Positions 57,370 through 64,000 of a stretch of 64,000 nt of DNA are shown one piece after another. The notes under the pieces are model-generated. The model had not been told where the DNA came from. It ran no database searches and saw only the letters and a program-made list of their open reading frames with translations. Source of the stretch: Phocoena phocoena (Eukaryota; Chordata; Mammalia; Artiodactyla; Phocoenidae); assembly GCF_963924675.1 (NCBI RefSeq), contig NC_089226.1, positions 58,007,690-58,071,689 on the forward strand. Reading direction: 5' to 3'. A program made the translations under genes and the position numbers. Position 1 is the first letter of the stretch; each line of letters opens with the position of its first letter.

Positions 57370-57745
57370 TCCCACCTCACATGCTATAACTTTGGCACAC
57401 CTCAGCTGAAAGGTAGGATCTATATCTCCTCCCCTGACACCTGGGTAGATCTTTGTAACTGTCTCCAGAAATGCAGTATAGTGGAAGTGAAGCTTCCTGA
57501 CTTCCAAGGCTAGGTCATAAAATGTAAGGTGGCTTCCACCTGGCTTGCTTGCCCTTGAGATACTTGCCCTTGGAATCATGTCACAGGTAGTGTCCACTAT
57601 AAGTATTCCTGTTGAAAGCCCCAGCTAGCCCCATCCTGGCTGTGCCCTTTCTGAATTCATGACCCACAGAAACTGTGAGAGATAAATGATTACTGATTTA
57701 AGCCACTAAGTTTGGAGTGGTTTGTTGCCCCTGCCGTGGTAATTT
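57370..57745 (+). repeat. MLT1-like LTR (MaLR)
   Basis: 3' part: 'gacccacagaaactgtgaga', 'taaatgattactgatttaag', 'ccactaagtttggagtggtt' matches an MLT1-class LTR end with its polyadenylation region. The minus ORF at 57343-57597 is inside it. Confidence 0.75.
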
Positions 57746-57949
57746 ATATACCCTCCATTTCCAGCACTGGGCTTATAATTTTGAAAACTCTTAATAAAGT
57801 TTCTAAGTGAAAATGGTAATTTTTATTTCCTTGGTTACAAGGAAGAGGCTATTGGGTAGGGAAGTTAATAGTTGGCATGCTGTCTATAGATATCATTTCA
57901 AATTTAATAAATATGTCTAATGCTGAACTCACTCTCACTCTACCCTCAA

Positions 57950-58345
57950 CTTGTTCCTCACCCTCTACCCTCCAATTTCTACTCATTTTTCACTTCAGAT
58001 ACTACTTCCTCAGTTAGGTTTCGCTGACTCTGCTCTCTATCTTTCAATCCATTATGGGTTAGAGACTTATCTTGTGTGCTCCTATAGAACCCTATTACTT
58101 ACTCCTATTTTAATATTTTTATATTCAATGTGGCAATTACCCTTTTACTTATCTTTATGCCTCAGTAGATCTTGAGCTTTGTGAGAGCAAAGACAGTGTC
58201 TTCTTCTTCCCTATAGTGTTTCCTGTACCTAGCACATAGTGTGTGCTTAATAAGTAGATATTTTTGATTAATTCAACAAATATTTGTTGAGTGCCTACTG
58301 GGTACCAGGTTCTGTTCTCGGTACTGAAAATATGGTAATAATTAA
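57950..58345 (+). repeat. L2 LINE 3' end
   Basis: 'cttcagatactacttcctca', 'gatcttgagctttgtgagag', 'acctagcacatagtgtgtgc' followed by 'caacaaatatttgttgagtg', as in L2-type 3' ends. Ancient. Confidence 0.7.
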
Positions 58346-60635
58346 AACAAAGTAATATTTTTGAGTGATCACATGAAGTATATATTTGTGATTTAATTTA
58401 GCCTCAAAGAAAAACATGAAATTATTTTTCCAAAGGCCTTTATCTTAAAAAATATATCCACTTAATTAGAAAATTCATTTCAATTGGGGGTTCTTATGTT
58501 TGATTGCATGATAACTTAAACCTGTTCTGATATTTTCTTTCCCTAATATTTATGTTTCCTGAAAGAACATGGCTATTTTGTCACCATTAATGACTCATAG
58601 TCAACACATCTTCTGTGTACAAAGTACAGGTTATGTACTGTGGGGAATACAAAGTTGTTTAAAGTATGGTCACTACTATCAACTGAAGGTACCCCCACCC
58701 CCATTATGTAATTGATTACTCTTTTTAAGGAAATGCCCACTATCATCTGTTAACTTTTTTCCTAATACTTATTTTTGAGTGACATTTCACTTAGAGTTAT
58801 AGGAAAAATACAGAATAGCAAAAATGTATAGTTATTTCCCTCAAAATATTTGCCAAATAAGGACTTTGATGAATGCTGCTTTAATGTATGAATGGCAAGA
58901 AGAATGCTTGGATAGGTAGGAGAAGGAGGAATAATAGGGAATGGAATTCAGTGTTTTGAAGAAGTATTATATTGGGCGTCAAGAAGGCTCAACCTTATTT
59001 CCCATTGGGACACAAACATCACTTACTGTATTAGGGTACAGTCTAAACTGTTATACCAAGGGCTATAAAGTGTAATGGCTTAAAGCAGAGAGAAGATAAT
59101 TTCTCTCATAACACTCAGAGGTCAGTGGCAGTCCAGGGTTGGTTTGGGGTACCTCTGCCATCCTCAAAATGTGACTTCCACTATTGATCCAAGATGTCTT
59201 CAGCCCATGGGAAGAGGAATAAGACTCAGGAGAGTGTACACTTAATGCTTTTCAGGGAAAGACCTGAAAGTGGAACATGTCATTCCCATTTTCATTCCAT
59301 TGGCCAGAACTTAGTCACATGGTCGCACCTAACTATAAGGTAGACTGAAGTATAACCCTTAGCTGGGCTGCCATGTATGTACCCAACTGTATGATTAAAG
59401 GAGAGAGAAATATTGGGAGACATCTAGCAGTTGGGTGCTATTACCAATCTGGGGTCCTCAGATTCCTGACTTATTGTCAAACTTTTAAAACACCTTAGGA
59501 AACTTATATATGTGTCTGTTTATAATCCAATTACAATTCTAAGTTTTTTTGCTTTTGATTGGAATTAGGAGTGTGTATGGTAGTACTCAAGATATACTCA
59601 GTTCTTAGCAATTGGCAGTTGTCCTTGATTGAAAAAAATTTCATCAATTGATGTATTTTATTGGACAAAAAAAAATTCCAAGTATGAACTTTATTGGAGA
59701 AAAAGTTAAATAGAGACAAGGAGTTTGAGCTGTTGACTAGATTGCAAAGTGAGTCTAACAATCAAAATGTTAGGGTTTGAAGAGATCTTTTCTTTCTTCT
59801 TCTTTTTTTTAAAAAAATGCACATAGAAAAGCTATATACTAGAATGAGATCTTTTCAGATTAAATTCCAACCCCTAAATTGTACTGATGAGCCTCAGAGA
59901 GAAGTGACCTGTCCAAGGGCTCATAGTTTACTTGATAGAATAGACTGGGTAAAGAACTCAAGTCTTCTACGTCTTAGTCTATTAAAGAAACTAACAACAT
60001 TATGGAAAGAGTAAGCCCAACCAGGATACTGCATAAGCCCTGAAGATACAAACATAGAAAGTGAAGTGATTTCTTTCAATCTACCATTAAAAAAAAAGTT
60101 TTGAGGAGTATGCAAGTATTCCTCTCTGAATACTAATTTTATTAAACAAGTCAGGTTAACTGTGGTAACAAATCCTCCAAAATTTGTTGGAGTATTTGTG
60201 AGGTAGGAGGTAGAGGGAAATTTTGCTCTGTGAATCATTTGTTCCATCTTGATGCTACATACTCCTGGAAGTCCTTGGAGCCCTCTCTCTTTCATGGGTA
60301 GATGGGGAAAGAGAGGATTGCAGGGGTAAGGGAGTGTTTAATGGGCTAGGCCTGGAATGCCACACATCTCTTCTACTCAGATCCATTGACCAGAACTCTG
60401 GCGCATGATCTCATCTAGCTCTAAGGGAGGCTGGAAAAAATATTCTAGCTGTGTGCCCAAGAAGAAGAGTTGAACATAGTAGACTCAGTAGACTGTGCTT
60501 TGTTAGAAAAAAATCTGTAAGTTAAAATAAAGACTTTATGTAATCTTAAGTTTTAAAATAAAATGATTAATGTTTTTATATTTCACACTAATATTGGCAT
60601 AACCAATATTATACTTAAATAACAATGTATTCTAT
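58346..60635. other. Intron with two copies of one unnamed old repeat
   Basis: About 59020-59450 and 60270-60480 share the phrase order 'ccattggccagaactta' / 'ccattgaccagaactct', then a 'cacctaactataagg' / 'catctagctctaaggg' step. They are probably two copies of one old interspersed repeat. About 59870-59940 has a MIR core ('gagcctcagagagaagtgac'). No exon recognised. Confidence 0.5.
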
Positions 60636-61785
60636 TTTTATTTTTTTGAATTTTATTTTATTTATTTTTTTATACAGCAGGTTCTTATTAGTTATCCATT
60701 TTATACACATCAGTGTATACATGTCAATCCAAATCTCCCAATTCACCACCCCACCCCACCCCCTACCCCACCGCTTTCCCCCCTTGGTGTCCATATGTTT
60801 GTTCTCTACATCTGTGTCTCAATTTCTGCCCTACAAATTGGTTCATCTGTACCATTTTTCTAGGTTCCACATATATGTGTTAATATACAATATTTGTTTT
60901 TCTCTTTCTGACTTACTTCACTCTGTATGACAGTCTCTAGATTCATCCACGTCTCTACAAATGACCCAATTTCATTCCTTTTTATGGCTGAGTAATATTC
61001 CATTGTATATATGTACCACATCTTCTTTATCCATTCGTCTGTCAATGGGCATTTAGGTTGATTCCATGACCTGGCTATTGTAAATAGTGCTGCAGTGAAC
61101 ACTGGGGTACATGTGTCTTTTTGAATTATGGTTTTCTCTGGGTATATGCCGAGCAGTGGGATTGCTGGGTCATGTGGTAATTCTGTTTTTAGTTTTCTAA
61201 GGAACCTCCATACTGTTCTCCATAGTGGCTGTATCAATTTACATTCCTACCAACAGTGCAAGAGGGTTCCCTTTTCTCCACACCCTCTCCAGTATTTGTT
61301 GTTTGTAGATTTTCTGATGATGCCCATTCTAACTGGTGTGAGGTGATACCTCATTGTAGTTTTGATTTGCATTTCTCTAATAATTAGTGATGTTGAGCAG
61401 CTTTTCATGTGCTTCCTGGCCACCTGTATGTCTTCTTTGGAGAAATGTCTATTTAGGTCTTCTGCCCATTTTTGGATTGGGTTGTTTGATTTTTTAATAT
61501 TGAGCTGCATGAGCTGTTTATATATTTTGGACATTAATCCTTTGTCCGCTGATTCGTTTGCAAATATTTTCCCCCACTCTGAGGGTTGTCTTTTCATTTT
61601 GTTTGTAGTTTCCTTTGCTGTGCAAAAGCTTTGAAGTTTCATTAGGTCCCATTTGTTTATTTTTGTTTTTATTTCCATTACTCTAGGCGGTGGATCAAAA
61701 AAGATCTTGCTGTGATTTATGTCAAAGAGTGTTCTTCCTATGTTTTCCTATAAGAGTTTTATAGTGTCCAGTGTTACATTAATCC

Positions 61786-61999
61786 TTTTTTTTTTTTTTT
61801 TTTTTGCGGTATGCGGGCCTCTCACTGTTGTGGCCTCTCCTGCTGCGGAGCACAGGCCTCCGGACGCGCAGGCTCAGCGGCCATGGCTCATGGGCCCAGC
61901 CGCTCTGCAGCATGTGGGGTCTTCCCGGACCAGGGCATGAACCTGCGTCCTCTGCATCAGCAGGCGGACTCTCAACCACTGCACCACCAGGGAAGCCCT
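61786..61999 (-). mobile_element. CHR-type SINE interrupting the young L1 ORF2, antisense
   Basis: Poly(T), 'gcggtatgcgggcctctcac' to 'gcaccaccagggaagccc'. The flanks share at least 'taatcc' (61780-61785 and 62001-62006). It separates the RT and C-terminal parts of ORF2. Confidence 0.94.
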
Positions 62000-62259
62000 C
62001 TAATCCATTTTGAGTTTATTTTTGTTTATGGTGTTAGGGAGTGTTGTAATTTCATTCTTTTACATGTAGCTGTCTAGTTTTCCCAGCACCACTTATTGAA
62101 GAGACTGTCTTTTCACCATTGTATATCCTTGCCTCCTTTGTCATAGATTAATTGACCATAGCTGTGTGGGTTTATCTCTGGGCTCTCTATCTTGTTCCAT
62201 TGATCTGTATTTCTGTTTTTGTTCCAGTACCATACTGTCTTGATGACTGTAGCTTTGTA

Positions 62260-63153
62260 TTATAGGCTGAAGTCAGGGAGTCTGATTCCTCCAGCTCTGC
62301 TTTTTTCCTTCAAGACTGCTTTGGCTATTTGGGGTCTTTTGTGTCGCCATACAAATTTTAAGATTTTTTGTTCTAGTTCCGTAAAAAATGCTTTTGGTAA
62401 TTTGATAGGGATTGCACTGAATCTGTAGATTACTTTGGGTAGTATAGTTATTTTAACAGTATTGATTCTTCCAATGCAAGAACATGGTATATCTCTCCAT
62501 CTGTTTGTATCATCTTTAATTTCTTTCATCAGTGTCTTATAGTTTTCTGCATACAGGTCTTTTGTCTCCCTAGGTAGTTTTATTCCTAGGTATTTTATTC
62601 TTTTTGTTGCAATGGTAAATGGGAGTGTTTCCTTAATTTCTCTTTCAGATTTTTCATCACTAGTGTATAGGAATGCAAGAGATTTCTGTGCATTAATTTT
62701 GTATCCTGCAACTTTACCAAATTCATTGATTAGCTCTAGTAGTTTTCTGCTGGCATCTTTAGGGATCTCTGTGTATAGTATCATGTCATCTGCAAACAGT
62801 GACAGTTTTACTTCTTCTTTTCCAATTTGTATTCCTTTTATTTCTTTTTCTTCTCTGATTGCCATGGCTAGGACTTCCAAAACTATGTTGAATAATAGTG
62901 GTGAGAGTAGACATCCTTGTCTTGTTCCTGATATTAGAGGAAATGCTTTCAGTTTTTCACCATTGAGAATGATGTTTGCTGTGGGTTTGTCATATATGGC
63001 CTTTATTATGTTGAGGTAGGTTCCCTCTATGCCCACTTTCTGGAGAGTTTTTTTTATCTTAAATGGGTGTTGAATTTTGTTAAAAGCTTTTTCTGCATCT
63101 ATTGAGATGATCATATGGCTTTTATTCTTCAACTTGGTAATATGGTGTATCAC
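62260..63153 (-). pseudogene. L1 ORF2 reverse-transcriptase segment (open, partial)
   Basis: 297-codon open frame covering the central and C-terminal reverse-transcriptase domain of L1 ORF2p, which copies L1 RNA at nicked chromosomal targets. It shows the first catalytic Asp in SIDAEKAF, the [15 protein letters not shown] motif at about 75-89 and FADDMILY at 120-127. The full protein is about 1,275 residues with an N-terminal endonuclease, which would lie beyond 63153 and past the window end. Stops or frameshifts upstream and the downstream SINE make it a remnant. Confidence 0.9.
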
Positions 63154-64000
63154 ATTGATGGGCTTATATTGAAGAATCCTTGCATCCCTGGGATATATCC
63201 CACTTGATCATGGTGTATGATCCTTTTAATGTGTTGCTGGATTCTGTTTGCTAGTATTTTGCTGAGGATTTTTGCATCTATATTCATCACAGATATTGGT
63301 CTGTAATTTTCTATTTTTGTAGTCTTTTTGTCTGGTTTTGGTATCAGGGTGATCGTAGCCTCATAGAATGAGTTTGGGAGTGTTCCTTCCTCTGCAATTT
63401 TTTTGGAAGAGTTTGAGAAGGATGGGTGTTAGCTCTTCTCTAAATGTTTGATAGAATTCACCTGTGAAGCCATCTTGTCCTGGACTTTTGCTTGTTGGAA
63501 GATTTTAAATCATAGTTTCAATTTCATTATTTGTGAATGGTCTGTTCATATTTTCTATTTCTTCCTGGTTCAGTCTTGGAAGATTATACCTTTCTAAGAA
63601 TTTGCTATTTCTTCCAGGTTGTCCATTTTATTGGCATAGGGTTGCTTGTACTAGTCTCTTAGGATGCTTTGTATTTCTGCGGAGTCTGTGGTAACTTCTC
63701 CTTTTTCATTTCTGATTTTATTGATTGGAGTCCTCTCCCTCTTTTTCTTGATGAGTCTGGCTAATGGTTTATCAATTTTGTTTATCTTCTCAAAGAACCA
63801 GCTTTTAGTTTTATTGATCTTTGCTATTGTCTTCTTTGTTTCTATTTCATTTATTTCTGCTCTGCTCTTTATGATTTCTTTCCTTGTGCTAACTTTGGGT
63901 TTTGTTTGTTCTTCTTTCTCTAGTTCCTTTAGGTGTAAACTTAGATTGTTTATTTGAGATTTTTCTTGTTTCTTGAGGTAGGCTTGTATTCCTGTAAACT

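Larger units (their letters stand above)
30294..64000 (+). other. PGM2L1: PGM2L1 intron 1 (runs off the window end)
   Basis: Begins with GTGGGT at 30294. I looked for the residues that follow WDK in this family and found no matching exon to 64000, so the whole remainder is taken as intron 1. A short exon could be missed by eye. The intron is mainly transposable elements, itemised below. Confidence 0.7.
60636..64000 (-). mobile_element. Relatively young L1 LINE, antisense, running off the window
   Basis: Minus-strand L1 from its 3' UTR (60636, 'tttatacagcaggttcttat') through ORF2 toward ORF1, continuing past 64000. The reverse-transcriptase part is open for 297 codons (62260-63153), with the catalytic SIDAEKAF motif (first Asp at residue 19) and FADDMILY (residues 120-127). 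The C-terminal part is open at 61247-61678 and 60860-61237 and includes [13 protein letters not shown]. Frames are broken by a SINE at 61786-61999 and by stops or frameshifts (for example upstream of 63153), so this copy should not be mobile. It is the least diverged L1 here. Confidence 0.93.

Noticed and set aside
1..64000. CRISPR arrays, tRNA or rRNA genes, phage or plasmid functions
   Set aside because: None seen. The only tRNA-like sequences are SINE heads, and the regularly repeated elements are SINE modules and microsatellites.

Overview
This is mammalian nuclear DNA, almost certainly from a cetacean. The main evidence is about 29 copies of the tRNA-Glu-derived SINE family (CHR type) typical of whales and dolphins, with edges such as 'cttccctggtggcgcagtgg' and 'ccaccagggaagcc'. 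They sit among L1 LINE fragments of several ages and older shared mammalian repeats (MIR, L2, MER5-like, MLT1-like, a Tigger-like element). There are no bacterial or viral genes, no rRNA or tRNA genes and no CRISPR array. Nearly every ORF of 60-190 codons is a by-product of a SINE, an L1 or chance.

Layout. 1-29.2 kb is intergenic and built mostly from transposable elements. About 29.3-30.65 kb is a CpG island. It holds a promoter with a perfect inverted pair of ACTACAACTCCC motifs, a palindromic ETS-like site, an E-box, two GC boxes and a short upstream ORF. At 30183-30293 (+) lies the only convincing coding sequence: coding exon 1 of PGM2L1 (glucose-1,6-bisphosphate synthase), 37 codons ending in a GTGGGT splice donor. 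From 30294 to the end the window is read as PGM2L1 intron 1, since no second coding exon was recognised. In human the gene upstream of PGM2L1 is KCNE3, so 1-29 kb probably corresponds to the KCNE3-PGM2L1 interval; this is inference from remembered human gene order.

The intron is full of nested insertions. A 2.3 kb antisense L1 at 39675-41938 carries three SINEs with intact target-site duplications. A solo LTR sits inside an older antisense L1 near 45.3 kb. A relatively young antisense L1 with long stretches of open ORF2 begins at 60.6 kb and runs off the window end. SINEs and L1s in the intron are mostly antisense to the gene.

The most interesting observation is a 91-92 bp tandem duplication across the exon 1/intron 1 boundary of PGM2L1. 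It has copied the splice donor. Use of the downstream copy would insert 91 nt and hit an in-frame stop. I found no undescribed multi-gene system, and I do not think this window contains one.
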